Assembly (NCBI GenBank): GCA_001464385.1
Contig: LNFB01000298.1
Coordinates: 1-51,757, forward strand
Source: Deltaproteobacteria bacterium Ga0077550
GTDB lineage: Bacteria; Myxococcota_A; Polyangia; Nannocystales; Nannocystaceae
Direction of reading: 5' to 3'
DNA: 51,757 nucleotides
Notes under the pieces: model-generated
What the model saw: the letters and a program-made list of their open reading frames with translations, nothing else
Database searches by the model: none
What the model was told of the DNA's origin: nothing
Shown here: positions 18,535 through 26,655 of the stretch, piece by piece
Position numbering within the stretch: the first letter of the stretch is position 1
Layout: each line of letters starts with the position of its first letter
Made by a program: the position numbers and the translations under genes

Positions 18535-19895
18535 CCCGCGTCGACACGCTGGTGCTGGGTCTCGCGGTGCTGGCCGCGTGCGGCGGCGCGGCGGCGGACC
18601 CGGAGGTCGGCGGTGACACGACGGCGGGGACGACGACGACCGGCGCGGCGTCGCGCGAGACCACCGGCGACGACGATCCCGCGGGCAGCTCGAGCACCGC
18701 AGCCGTCGACGCGACCTCGAGCGGCGAGGCGAGCACGGGCGACGTCCCCGATGGGCCGTGCATGGGCATCGAGCTCGAGGACGACGCGTGCGAGATCCTG
18801 CGGGCGATGCGGTGGACGCCCGAGCTGCCGCCCGCGCACGGCAACGCGGTGGCGGACGACGAGACCGCGGCCGAGCTCGGCTTCGCGTTGTTCTTCGACG
18901 CGCGGCTGTCGAGCAACAACCAGGTGCGCTGCGCGACGTGCCACGAGCCCGACTTCGGCTTCGGCGACGGCAAGCCGGTCTCGATGGGCGTCGGCACGGT
19001 GGCCCGCAACGCGCCGAGCGCCCTCGACGTCGCGCACGTGCGCTGGCAGTTCTGGGACGGTCGCGCGGACAGCCTGTGGAGCCAGGCCCTTGCGCCGATC
19101 GAGCACCCCGACGAGATGGCCTCCACGCGGTTGGCTGTCGCGCATCGGATCTTCGACGACTACGCCGGACGCTACGAGGCCGTGTTCGGTCCGCTCCCAC
19201 CGCTCGGGGATCTCGGGCGCTTCCCCGCCACGGGGGCCCCGGGCTGGGTCGCGTACGACGGGATGGATCCTGCGGACCGCCACGCCGTCGACGAAGTGTT
19301 CGTGAACGTCGGCAAGTCCCTCGAGGCGTACATGCGCCGCCTCGTCACCGGGCCTGCGCCCTTCGACCGGTTCCTCGACGGTGAACTCGACGCGATCTCG
19401 CCCGCGGCGATGCGCGGCGCCGCGGTGTTCTTCGCCGCGGGTTGTCCGAGCTGCCACGCGGGACCGCAGCTCGCCGACGGCGCCTTCCACAACCTCGGGA
19501 TGCCCGACGACGACGACGCCTCGGCGCAGGGTCGCGCCCTCGGCATCGAGCGCCTGCTCGCCGCGGAGTTCAACGCCGCCAGCGAGTGGTTCGACGGCGA
19601 GCCGCCCACCGATTTCCCGCCCACGGTGGGCGCTGCGGATCTCGGGGCGTTCCGCACGCCGACGCTGCGCAACCTCGCGGTCACCGGGCCCTACGGCCAC
19701 ACGGGGGCCTACGCGAACCTGTCGGCGATCGTGCAGTTCCACCTCGACGGCGGCGGCGAGCCGATCGTCGGCGAGCGCGACGCGCTGCTCCAGCCGCACG
19801 AGCTCGAGCTCGACGCACAGGACGATCTGCTCGCGTTCCTCGGCAGCCTGCGCGGCGGCGAACCACCGCTGCCGTGGGGCGAGTGGCCGATGTGA
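18531..19895 (+). CDS. Di-haem cytochrome c peroxidase family lipoprotein
   Basis: 454 residues. The GTG start overlaps the previous stop (GTGA). A hydrophobic leader ends in LAAC (Cys17), so it is a lipoprotein, with a Thr/Ser/Asp linker to about residue 75. Two c-type haem attachment sites are present, CATCH (134-138) and CPSCH (305-309), with the family's partner motifs: an early FGFALFFDARLS-like strand, QFWDGRADSLWSQA after the first haem, and FRTPTLRNLAVTGPYGHTGAY near the end. Members of the CcpA/MauG family reduce peroxide or modify proteins in the periplasm. Co-translation with an exported lectin-like protein is unusual and hints at a surface redox role. Confidence 0.93.
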   Translation: MTRVDTLVLGLAVLAACGGAAADPEVGGDTTAGTTTTGAASRETTGDDDPAGSSSTAAVDATSSGEASTGDVPDGPCMGIELEDDACEILRAMRWTPELPPAHGNAVADDETAAELGFALFFDARLSSNNQVRCATCHEPDFGFGDGKPVSMGVGTVARNAPSALDVAHVRWQFWDGRADSLWSQALAPIEHPDEMASTRLAVAHRIFDDYAGRYEAVFGPLPPLGDLGRFPATGAPGWVAYDGMDPADRHAVDEVFVNVGKSLEAYMRRLVTGPAPFDRFLDGELDAISPAAMRGAAVFFAAGCPSCHAGPQLADGAFHNLGMPDDDDASAQGRALGIERLLAAEFNAASEWFDGEPPTDFPPTVGAADLGAFRTPTLRNLAVTGPYGHTGAYANLSAIVQFHLDGGGEPIVGERDALLQPHELELDAQDDLLAFLGSLRGGEPPLPWGEWPM

Positions 19896-19976
19896 CTGCG
19901 GACGCGTTGTGTGACGACGCGTGACGGAACCGGCGTCGCCGGGGAATCCAGCACCCGAGGAGCGTGACCGACCGCG

Positions 19977-20639
19977 ATGACGAGGCGAACACGGTGGCTG
20001 GGGTGGGGTGGCATGGTTGCGGTGGTGATGGCGTGCCCGAGTTGCACAGTGCCGCCGTCGGACGATGGGTCCGACTCCGGGGCGACGGCCGAGACTGGGG
20101 GTGGCGATGTGTCGGGCAACTTCACGTCGCATACGGCGACGGACTTCGGCAGTGACGGCGGCGGTCACTCGGGCGACGCGAGCGTGAGCTCGAGCGCGAG
20201 CGTGACCGAAACGGTGAGCGCGACGGGCGTCAGCATGGCCGACGGCGCCGATTCGGGCGGGGGTACGGGCGGTGACGATCCCGCGGCGAGCTGCGGCGTC
20301 GCGCTCGTGCCCGACCCCGGGGCGGACAACGAGTTCCTGTGCGGCTGCGACGTGTGCACCGTCCAGTTCCACGACGTCACCGCCGCGTCGGGGTGGGCCG
20401 CGATCGAGGCATGCGAATGCATCTGCGACGCCGTCGGCTGCGGCGGCAGCGTGTCGGGCGGCGTGACGTCGGGCGCGGGCGGCGATACCGGCGATGGCGA
20501 CACCGGGGCCACGGACGCGGGCGGGACGACGGATCCGACCGGGTTCACCGACACGGATCCGACCGAGATGGATTCGAGCGACTCGGACGGGAGCGCCTCG
20601 GATCCGACCGATACGAGCTTCAGCACGAGCTCGAACTAG
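19977..20639 (+). CDS. Low-complexity lipoprotein with short Cys-rich module
   Basis: 220 residues. A basic N-terminus and a hydrophobic core ending VVMAC fit a lipoprotein signal. The body is Ser/Gly/Asp/Thr-rich and probably unfolded, apart from residues of about 103-150, which carry eight Cys within a stretch including FLCGCDVCTVQFHDV and CECICDAVGCGG, likely a disulphide-knotted domain. The C-terminus returns to Asp/Thr/Ser repeats (DPT, TDTDPTEMDSSDSD). No enzymatic motif. The same three-part plan (lipobox, linker, Cys module) recurs at 22055 and 37136. It lies 81 bases after the peroxidase gene and may be part of its transcript. Confidence 0.7.
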   Translation: MTRRTRWLGWGGMVAVVMACPSCTVPPSDDGSDSGATAETGGGDVSGNFTSHTATDFGSDGGGHSGDASVSSSASVTETVSATGVSMADGADSGGGTGGDDPAASCGVALVPDPGADNEFLCGCDVCTVQFHDVTAASGWAAIEACECICDAVGCGGSVSGGVTSGAGGDTGDGDTGATDAGGTTDPTGFTDTDPTEMDSSDSDGSASDPTDTSFSTSSN

Positions 20640-20668
20640 TCTGCCAGGGGACTCGCCGCCGACGAACG

Positions 20669-21958
20669 TCACACGTGGCGCACGGCCGTCAGCGCGCGGC
20701 GCAGCTCGGCGCGCATGTCCGGGTGGGCGATCGAGATCAGCGCCTCGCCCCGCTCGCGCAGGCTCTTGCCGAACAGATCGACCGCGCCCCACTCGGTGAC
20801 CACCCAGTGGACGTGGCCGCGGGTCGTCACGACGCCGGCGCCCTCGCGCAGCGCCGGGACGATCCGCGAGATCTGGCCGTCCTTCGCCGTCGACGGCAGC
20901 GCGATGATCGGCACGCCGTCCTCGGCGGACGACGCGGCCTGCATGAAGTCCATCTGCCCGCCGATGCCCGACACGATGCGGTGGCCGATGCTGTCGGCGC
21001 AGACCTGGCCGGTCAGATCGATCTCGATCGCAGAGTTGATCGCGACGACCCGCGGGTTCTTGCGGATCAACACCACGTCGTTGGTGCGATCGCAGCCATG
21101 GAACTCGACCAGCGGGTTGTCGTCGACCCAGTCGTACAGCGCCTGGGTGCCCGAGACGAAGCTCGTCACCGTCCGGCCGGGGTGCACCGACTTGAAGCGG
21201 TTGGTCACCACGCCCTCGGCGAGCAGCGGCAAGAGGCCGTCGGAGAACATCTCGGTGTGGACGCCGAGATCGTGCTTGTCGTGGAGCGTCGCGAGGACGG
21301 CGTCGGGGATCGCACCGATCCCGAGCTGCAGCGTCGAGCCGTCGCGGACCAGCGGCGAGATCAGGTCGGCGATGCGCCGCTCGACCTCCCCGGGGGCGTC
21401 GGCGGCGTGGGCCGGCATGGGCCGCGACGTGCGCACGAACGCGGTCACCCGCTCGATGGGGACCACCGTGTTGCCGTGGGTGCGGGGCAGGCGATCGTTG
21501 ATCTCGGCGATCACGATCGTCGCGGCATCGACGGCCGCCCGCGCGGTGTCGACCGAGGGGCCGAGCGTGCACAGCCCGTGGCGATCGGGCGGCGAGAGCT
21601 GGACCATGGCGACGTCGAGGGGGATCCGCCGGCTGCGGAACAGTCGCGGGATCTCGGACAGGAACACCGGCACGAAGTCCGCGCGGCCCTCGGCCACCGC
21701 GCCGCGCAGCGCCGGCCCGGTGAACAGGGACACCGAGCGCAGTCGACCGGCTTGGCTCGCCTCGGCGAAGCTCGCCGGGCCCTCGGTGTGGAGGTGATAC
21801 AGCGAGACCCCCTCCAGATCGTTGCGGCGGCACAGCGCCTCGAGCAGCGGCAACGGGGTGGCCGCGGCGCCGTGGACGAAGACCCGCATGCCGCTGCGGA
21901 TGTGGGCGATCGCGTCGGCGGCGGAGGTGGCTCGGGCCTCGAGCGCGGCGTGCTGCAT
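20669..21958 (-). CDS. Acetyl-CoA hydrolase/CoA-transferase family protein (4-hydroxybutyrate CoA-transferase-like)
   Basis: 429 residues from the ATG at 21958. The frame is open to 22045, but the extra 29 residues are low-complexity. The N-terminal half starts IRSGMRVFVHGAAATPLPLLEAL, typical of the Cat1/Cat2/4HB-CoA-transferase family. The C-terminal half has the GIGAIPDAVLATL loop, the likely catalytic Glu236 in DLGVHTEMFSDGLL (which forms the CoA thioester intermediate) and GIGGQMDFMQAA, the glycine-rich CoA-binding motif. It moves CoA between short-chain acids such as acetate and 4-hydroxybutyrate in the cytoplasm. It stands alone, converging on the gene at 19977. The exact acid pair is not predictable. 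Confidence 0.92.
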   Translation of the reverse strand: MQHAALEARATSAADAIAHIRSGMRVFVHGAAATPLPLLEALCRRNDLEGVSLYHLHTEGPASFAEASQAGRLRSVSLFTGPALRGAVAEGRADFVPVFLSEIPRLFRSRRIPLDVAMVQLSPPDRHGLCTLGPSVDTARAAVDAATIVIAEINDRLPRTHGNTVVPIERVTAFVRTSRPMPAHAADAPGEVERRIADLISPLVRDGSTLQLGIGAIPDAVLATLHDKHDLGVHTEMFSDGLLPLLAEGVVTNRFKSVHPGRTVTSFVSGTQALYDWVDDNPLVEFHGCDRTNDVVLIRKNPRVVAINSAIEIDLTGQVCADSIGHRIVSGIGGQMDFMQAASSAEDGVPIIALPSTAKDGQISRIVPALREGAGVVTTRGHVHWVVTEWGAVDLFGKSLRERGEALISIAHPDMRAELRRALTAVRHV

Positions 21959-22054
21959 GGCCCACGATCGCACGACTCGCCCGGCGCCGCACGGAGCAAT
22001 GGTTGCGCCCGGCGTCCGCGCGCCCGGGGTCCGCGCGCTCGGCACGGTCGCGCG

Positions 22055-23731
22055 TCAGAACACCGCGACGTCGCCGGCCACGCTGGGGACCTCGTCGTCG
22101 CCGATCGAATCGGTGTCGCCGTAGCCGAGCTGGCCGTTGATCCCGAGGCCCCAGCAGCGCACCGCGTGATCGTCGAGCAGGACGCAGGCGTGATCGTTGG
22201 CGGCCGCGAGCTGGACGATGGTGCCGCCGATGTCGACGGTCGGCACGCTCGTGGGCAGCTCGTCGTCGCCGACGGACGCGGTGTCCGCGGTGCCGAGCTC
22301 GCCGAGCATGCCGAAGCCCCAGCACCGCGCGGTGCCGTCGTCGAGCGTCGCGCAGGTGTGGAAGTAGCCGCCGGCGACCGCGGTCGCCGTGCCGTCGAGG
22401 TCGATCGGACCGACGCTCCCCGGTGCCTCGTCGTCGCCGATGGTGAGCACATCGCCGCGGCCGAGCTGGCCCTGCGCGCTCGAGCCCCAGCAGCGCACAT
22501 CGCCGGCCAGCCGCGCGCAGCTGTGGCGACCGCCGAGGGAGATCTGCGACGCGACGCCGCCGAGTTCGATCGGACCGACGCTGCTCGGGAGCTCGTCGTC
22601 GCCGATGGTGAGCAGATCGCCGCGCCCGAGCTGTCCTTCGGTGCCGGCGCCCCAGCAACGGACCTCGCCCGCGGGGCTGCGCGCGCAGGTGTGCAGGAAG
22701 CCCGCGGCGATCTCGCTCACCGGCGCGCCGATGCTCACGGGGCCGACGCTGCTCGGCAGCTCGTCGTCACCGATCACGTCGGTGTTGCCGTAGCCGAGCT
22801 GCCCATCGCCCGCGCCGCCCCAGCAGCGGACATCGCCGCCCTCGAGCAGCGCGCAGGTGTGGAAGTAGCCCGCGACCAGCGCGATCGCCGGGCCGCCGAG
22901 GGCCACCGCGCCGCCGGCACCCGCGGGCTCGTCGTCGCCGATGTCGTCGGTGTTGCCGTAGCCGAGCTGACCGAACTGCGCGTCGCCCCAGCAGCGCACG
23001 ACGCCGTCGTCGAGGCGCGCGCAGCTGTGGTCGTAGCCGAGCGCGAGCTGCACGGCGGTGCCGCCGAGATCGAGCGGCGGCGCGGCGCTGGGCAGCTCGT
23101 CGTCGCCGATCGTCTCGGTCGTGCCGTGGCCGAGCTGTCCGTCGGTGCCGAGGCCCCAGCAACGCACCCGCCCGGTGTCGAGCAGCACGCACGTGTGCTG
23201 TCCGCCCGTGGCCACGCCCGTCACCACGCTCGCGCTGCAGTCGGCGTCGCAGCCGTCGCCGTCGATCGCGTCGCCGTCATCGCAGGTCTCGCCGGGCTCG
23301 ATGGCCCCGTTGCCGCACTCGCTCGGATCTCCGGTCGTGCCGTCGGAGCTGCCCGTGTCGGTGGTCGAGGTCGTGTCGGTGGTCGAGGTCGTGTCGGTGG
23401 TCGAGGTCGTGTCGGTGCTCGAGGTCGTGTCGGTGCTCGAGGTCGCTGCGCCCGACGAGGAGCTCGACGCGCTGGCATCGGACGACGTGGGATCGGTGTC
23501 CGAGGACGATGAAGCTCCGCCCGACGACGAGTCCGGATCGAGGGACGACGAGCCCTCCGCCGTCATGGCGGCCGTGCTCGACTCGCCCACGCTCGAGGAT
23601 TCCCCCGTCGCGCTGGCGCCCTCGGTGAGGGACTCGACGACGTCGCCGGGACAGCCGGCCGTCATCGCGAGGATCGCGAGCATCGCCGTCGCGACCCCAT
23701 GCCCATGCAGCTTCCCGTGCGTCCAGACCAT
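22055..23731 (-). CDS. RCC1-repeat (seven-bladed) lipoprotein
   Basis: 558 residues; the start is the ATG at 23731, because the frame's upstream part is non-coding and the N-terminus from here is a good lipoprotein signal ending MTAGC. A Ser/Thr/Asp linker of about 115 residues includes a TDTTSS/TTDTTS tract encoded by 18-base tandem repeats. Then comes one Myxococcus-type Cys repeat (CGNGAIEPGETCDDGD, about 138-165) and seven RCC1 repeats of about 53 residues, each with a HTCxL strand, RCWG, GQLGxG and IGDDExP. Seven units are what one closed propeller needs. It is predicted to be surface-exposed and protein-binding; no partner is known. The repeats are unusually alike, suggesting recent expansion or homogenisation. 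Confidence 0.9.
   Translation of the reverse strand: MVWTHGKLHGHGVATAMLAILAMTAGCPGDVVESLTEGASATGESSSVGESSTAAMTAEGSSSLDPDSSSGGASSSSDTDPTSSDASASSSSSGAATSSTDTTSSTDTTSTTDTTSTTDTTSTTDTGSSDGTTGDPSECGNGAIEPGETCDDGDAIDGDGCDADCSASVVTGVATGGQHTCVLLDTGRVRCWGLGTDGQLGHGTTETIGDDELPSAAPPLDLGGTAVQLALGYDHSCARLDDGVVRCWGDAQFGQLGYGNTDDIGDDEPAGAGGAVALGGPAIALVAGYFHTCALLEGGDVRCWGGAGDGQLGYGNTDVIGDDELPSSVGPVSIGAPVSEIAAGFLHTCARSPAGEVRCWGAGTEGQLGRGDLLTIGDDELPSSVGPIELGGVASQISLGGRHSCARLAGDVRCWGSSAQGQLGRGDVLTIGDDEAPGSVGPIDLDGTATAVAGGYFHTCATLDDGTARCWGFGMLGELGTADTASVGDDELPTSVPTVDIGGTIVQLAAANDHACVLLDDHAVRCWGLGINGQLGYGDTDSIGDDEVPSVAGDVAVF
23355..23444. repeat. Five tandem 18-bp repeats encoding a TDTTS-type linker
   Basis: Five back-to-back 18-base units reading gtgtcggtggtcgaggtc on the plus strand. 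Units 1-3 are identical and units 4-5 differ from them by one base (ggt to gct). On the minus strand they encode the Thr/Asp/Ser linker of the RCC1 lipoprotein, six residues per unit, so unit-number changes keep the frame. There are no spacers, so this is not a CRISPR array. Length variation by slippage would alter linker length. Confidence 0.9.
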
Positions 23732-23925
23732 GGTTGCGAGCCTACCAGCGCGGCCGTGCGCGCACCAAGATCGCCGCGGTGTCATCGGGCCCTCGTCCGT
23801 CGGTTGCCGCGCATCCCCGGCGAACGATGTTCTTCTGCGGCGCGCCACCGGGCGCTCGGATTGCGTCGCATGCATCCACGCCCGCGCAACCCCGGTGGTC
23901 GGCGCCCGTCGCGACATCGATGGCT

Positions 23926-25410
23926 CTACTTCGCCGCGAGCTCGATCTCGCCGATGTCGACGCTCTCGCCCGGCTTCATCTTCGAGCCCATCGCCGAGCC
24001 GAGCGTGACCTGCCACTTCTTGCCGACCTTCACGCCCACGCCATAGGCCCCGAGCGGCACGTCCTGGAACGAGAAGCGACCGTCGGCGTCGGTCGTGCCC
24101 TTCAGGTGCGTCGGCGCGCCGGTGCACGGCGTCTTGCTGTAGTACGACGAGGGCGACTCGCACAGCTCGATCGCGAGGCCCGCGGCGCCCTTGTCGCCAG
24201 AGACGATGCGACCGGTCAGGCTGCCGCGCTTGACCTCGCCCGCCTCGGGCAGCTTCGGGCCCGCGCCGAGCACCGCGACGAGGCTGATCTGCCCGGCGAT
24301 CGGCTCCATCGATCCCGAGCGCCACGACACGCGTGCGGCCCCGGGCCCGAGGATCGCGACGCCGCCCTCGCCGACGACCCACACCCGGCGCTGATCGTCC
24401 GCCGCGATCGCGGAGAGCATGCCGAGCTTGAAGTCCCCCGGCGACTTGTACTTGTGCGCGGCGTCGGCGGGCAGGAACACCGCGACACCCTCGAGGTCGT
24501 TCTGGATCACGCCGAGCGTGGTGTCGGAGAAGCCGAGCTTGCCGAGGGATCCGTAGGCGCTGCGCTGCACCTTGACCTTCTCGACGGTGCCCTTGTCCGT
24601 GCTGCGGTACAGCGCGCCCATCTCGCTGGCATAGACCGCGCCGTCGGGGCCGCGCGCGAGCTCAGAGATGAAGCGCTGGCCCTTGGGCAACGCGACCGCC
24701 CAGCCCTCGGGCTTGCGCACGTAGATGCTGTCGGCGGTCGCGACCCACGCGGTGTCGGCTTTGTCGACGGCCACGCCCATGAGCAGCACGTCGCCCTTGC
24801 CGAAGCCCGCCTTCGAATCGGTGGTCCAGGTCTCGCCGTCGCGGTGCGAGACGCCGGCGGTGCCGAGGATCCACGGGACGCCGTGGCTGTCGACGTCGAA
24901 CTTCGAGATGCGCTCGGCGTGACTGAAGTCGGGCATCAACTCGAGGGCGTCGCCACGCGCGACGATCTGCGAGACCTCGCCCGAGCTGAGCACGCGGACC
25001 TTGCCGTCGCCGCCGCGCGACATGGCCTCGATCCACCGGCCCTCGGTGTCCTTCACCGTCGAGAACCCCGCGTCACCCAGGGCGACCAGGCCCTTGTCGC
25101 GCACCGCGAACAGGGCGACGTCGGTCGGCGGCTTGGCCTCCCCCGCGGCGTCGGCGGGCTTGGCCTCCGCGGCCGCGGGGTCCGCCTTCGCGTCGGGTTT
25201 CGCGCCGGAGTTCGCGTCGGCCTTCGCGTCGGGCTTCGCGTCGGCCTTCGCGTCGGCCACCGCGGCCTTGCCCTCGGGCGCGGCCTCCGGCTTGGCCGGG
25301 GCCGGCGGCGCCGGGGTGGGCGACGGCGCGGGGGCCGGTCGGTCGCACGCGGCTGCGGGGATCGACAGGACAATCGACAGGGCACACAGGGCACGGGGGA
25401 GAGTTCGCAT
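23926..25410 (-). CDS. Lipoprotein with propeller-like body and C-terminal carboxypeptidase-regulatory-like domain
   Basis: 494 residues. The N-terminus is a signal ending AAAC, followed by a Pro/Ala and then Ala/Asp/Lys-rich linker (residues 23-95, repeated DAKA and KPDA units). Residues 97-375 show repeated strand units with WVATADSIYVR, GAVYASEMGALYRS and RRVWVVGEGGVAIL, like the two-component-sensor or YCF48-type propellers. The last 90 residues (RGSLTGRIVSGDKGAAGLAIELCES, DADGRFSFQDVPLGAYGVGVKVG) match the transthyretin-like carboxypeptidase regulatory fold. No enzymatic residues are seen; the protein is probably a surface binding protein. It lies 57 bases downstream of the lipoprotein gene at 25468 on the same strand. 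Confidence 0.8.
   Translation of the reverse strand: MRTLPRALCALSIVLSIPAAACDRPAPAPSPTPAPPAPAKPEAAPEGKAAVADAKADAKPDAKADANSGAKPDAKADPAAAEAKPADAAGEAKPPTDVALFAVRDKGLVALGDAGFSTVKDTEGRWIEAMSRGGDGKVRVLSSGEVSQIVARGDALELMPDFSHAERISKFDVDSHGVPWILGTAGVSHRDGETWTTDSKAGFGKGDVLLMGVAVDKADTAWVATADSIYVRKPEGWAVALPKGQRFISELARGPDGAVYASEMGALYRSTDKGTVEKVKVQRSAYGSLGKLGFSDTTLGVIQNDLEGVAVFLPADAAHKYKSPGDFKLGMLSAIAADDQRRVWVVGEGGVAILGPGAARVSWRSGSMEPIAGQISLVAVLGAGPKLPEAGEVKRGSLTGRIVSGDKGAAGLAIELCESPSSYYSKTPCTGAPTHLKGTTDADGRFSFQDVPLGAYGVGVKVGKKWQVTLGSAMGSKMKPGESVDIGEIELAAK
25187..25258. repeat. Six 12-bp tandem units encoding an Ala/Lys/Asp linker
   Basis: Six consecutive 12-base units of the form ttcgcgtcggcc on the plus strand, with variants ending ggc, ggt and (once) a diverged ttcgcgccggag. 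On the minus strand each gives a four-residue step such as ADAK or PDAK. They lie wholly inside the lipoprotein gene 23926-25410 and preserve its frame whatever the copy number. Confidence 0.85.
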
Positions 25411-25467
25411 CGCGCACCCCGGAGACGCACGCGCAGGACCGAGGTTGCGTGGCCGAGTGTCCGCGAC

Positions 25468-26514
25468 TCAGTTCGTCTGCGCGAACATCACCGTGAGGCG
25501 CTGGCGCAGGCCCTCGAGCGCGGCCTCGTCGCCGTGGGCGCGGATCGACACCAGCGTGCCCGCGGCGGTCACCGCGATCGAGTTGCCGACGGCGTCGGGC
25601 AGTCCGAAGGCCATCAACATCGACCGCATCGAGCCGACGTCTGCCTCGACGCTGGTGCTGGCCGCGCGGGCGCTGGTCGCGTCGGGGAACGCGAGGGAGG
25701 CGTCGACGCGGAAGCCCCGATCGACGTCGAGGCCGATCGCGAGGTCGCGGGCGTTCGCGACGCTCGGGCCGAGCGAGGTCACCGGGGACGCCACGAGCCA
25801 GAACGGTCGACGCGTCCCGACGCGCCCGATCGCCTGCATGACCGGACCGCCGAGCGCCGCGGGGGTCTTTCCACCGAGCCGGGCGCGCGTGGCCTCGGCC
25901 GCGCTCGCGTCGCTGACGACGAGGGTGCAGGGATCGATCACCCAGGCCGTTGCGCCATCGAAGGTGAGCTCGACGCGGCCGTCGACGTCCGCGATCGTGA
26001 ACGCCGCGGCCGCGCCGATCTCCGTGGCGGCCCGGTCGCGCACGCACTCGAGGCGGCGTCGATCGCCGAGGCCATCGGCCTGGGCGACGATCGTCGTCGC
26101 GTTGCGCACGCTGTCGAACCCGAACGTCACCGCGCGCCAGCCGGAGATCCCGAGATCGCACGCCGCAGCGAGCTCGAGGACGCGCTTGAACCCGCCGACC
26201 TCGAGGTCGCGGCGGTGGGCCACGTAGTACGGGGCATGGATGAGGGTGGGCACGTCGACGCCCATCACCAACGTCGCGTTCGCGGGCACCATCGCGAGCG
26301 CGTCGACGCTCCCGGCGCTGCACGTGCCTGCGGCCGCGACGTGGCGCGCGGGCGAGGGGGAGATCGTCGGGCCGTCCGGTGCGGCCGGGCTCACCGCGCG
26401 CGTCGGCGCGACCGGCCCGACCGGCGCGGTGGGCTTCGCCGCGCACGCGGCTGCGGCCACGGCGAGCGAGGCGACGGCGAGCGAGGCGAGGGGAACGAAG
26501 CGCCGCGGCGTCAC
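25468..26514 (-). CDS. Hypothetical lipoprotein
   Basis: 348 residues. Signal peptide with an Ala-rich core and a lipobox ending AAAC (residue 24), then a Pro/Ala linker to about residue 60. The remainder is a soluble domain of alternating strands and helices (ALAMVPANATLVMGVDVPTLIHAP, DLGISGWRAVTFGFDS, VDGRVELTFDGATAWVIDPCTLVVSD) with four spaced Cys residues that could form disulphides. The opening VPANATLVMGVDV and closing VGNSIAVTAAGTLVSIRAHG resemble DUF3352-like exported proteins, but the likeness is too weak to name. Same strand as the lipoprotein at 23926, so perhaps one transcript. Confidence 0.7.
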   Translation of the reverse strand: MTPRRFVPLASLAVASLAVAAAACAAKPTAPVGPVAPTRAVSPAAPDGPTISPSPARHVAAAGTCSAGSVDALAMVPANATLVMGVDVPTLIHAPYYVAHRRDLEVGGFKRVLELAAACDLGISGWRAVTFGFDSVRNATTIVAQADGLGDRRRLECVRDRAATEIGAAAAFTIADVDGRVELTFDGATAWVIDPCTLVVSDASAAEATRARLGGKTPAALGGPVMQAIGRVGTRRPFWLVASPVTSLGPSVANARDLAIGLDVDRGFRVDASLAFPDATSARAASTSVEADVGSMRSMLMAFGLPDAVGNSIAVTAAGTLVSIRAHGDEAALEGLRQRLTVMFAQTN

Positions 26515-26655
26515 GTCATCGACGGTAGCATGACCGCGCGTACGCTTTGGTCGCGTCGCATGGTCCCGCGCCGCGTCGATGGAGCCGCCGGCCGATCGCG
26601 GCTATGCTGCGGGCCGCTGCTCGTCCATCGCTGCTGCCCGTCCGGAGACCACACC

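Noticed and set aside
18438..22658. Minus-strand open frame of 1406 residues
   Set aside because: It runs antisense to the peroxidase gene, which has two haem motifs, and overlaps other recognised genes; its product is Arg-rich and without motifs.
23355..23444. Short direct repeats that might be read as a CRISPR array
   Set aside because: Units are 18 bases, contiguous without spacers, and keep the frame of a coding linker.
20339..23512. Plus-strand open frame of 1057 residues
   Set aside because: Antisense to the CoA-transferase and RCC1 genes; Arg/Ala/Asp-rich shadow.
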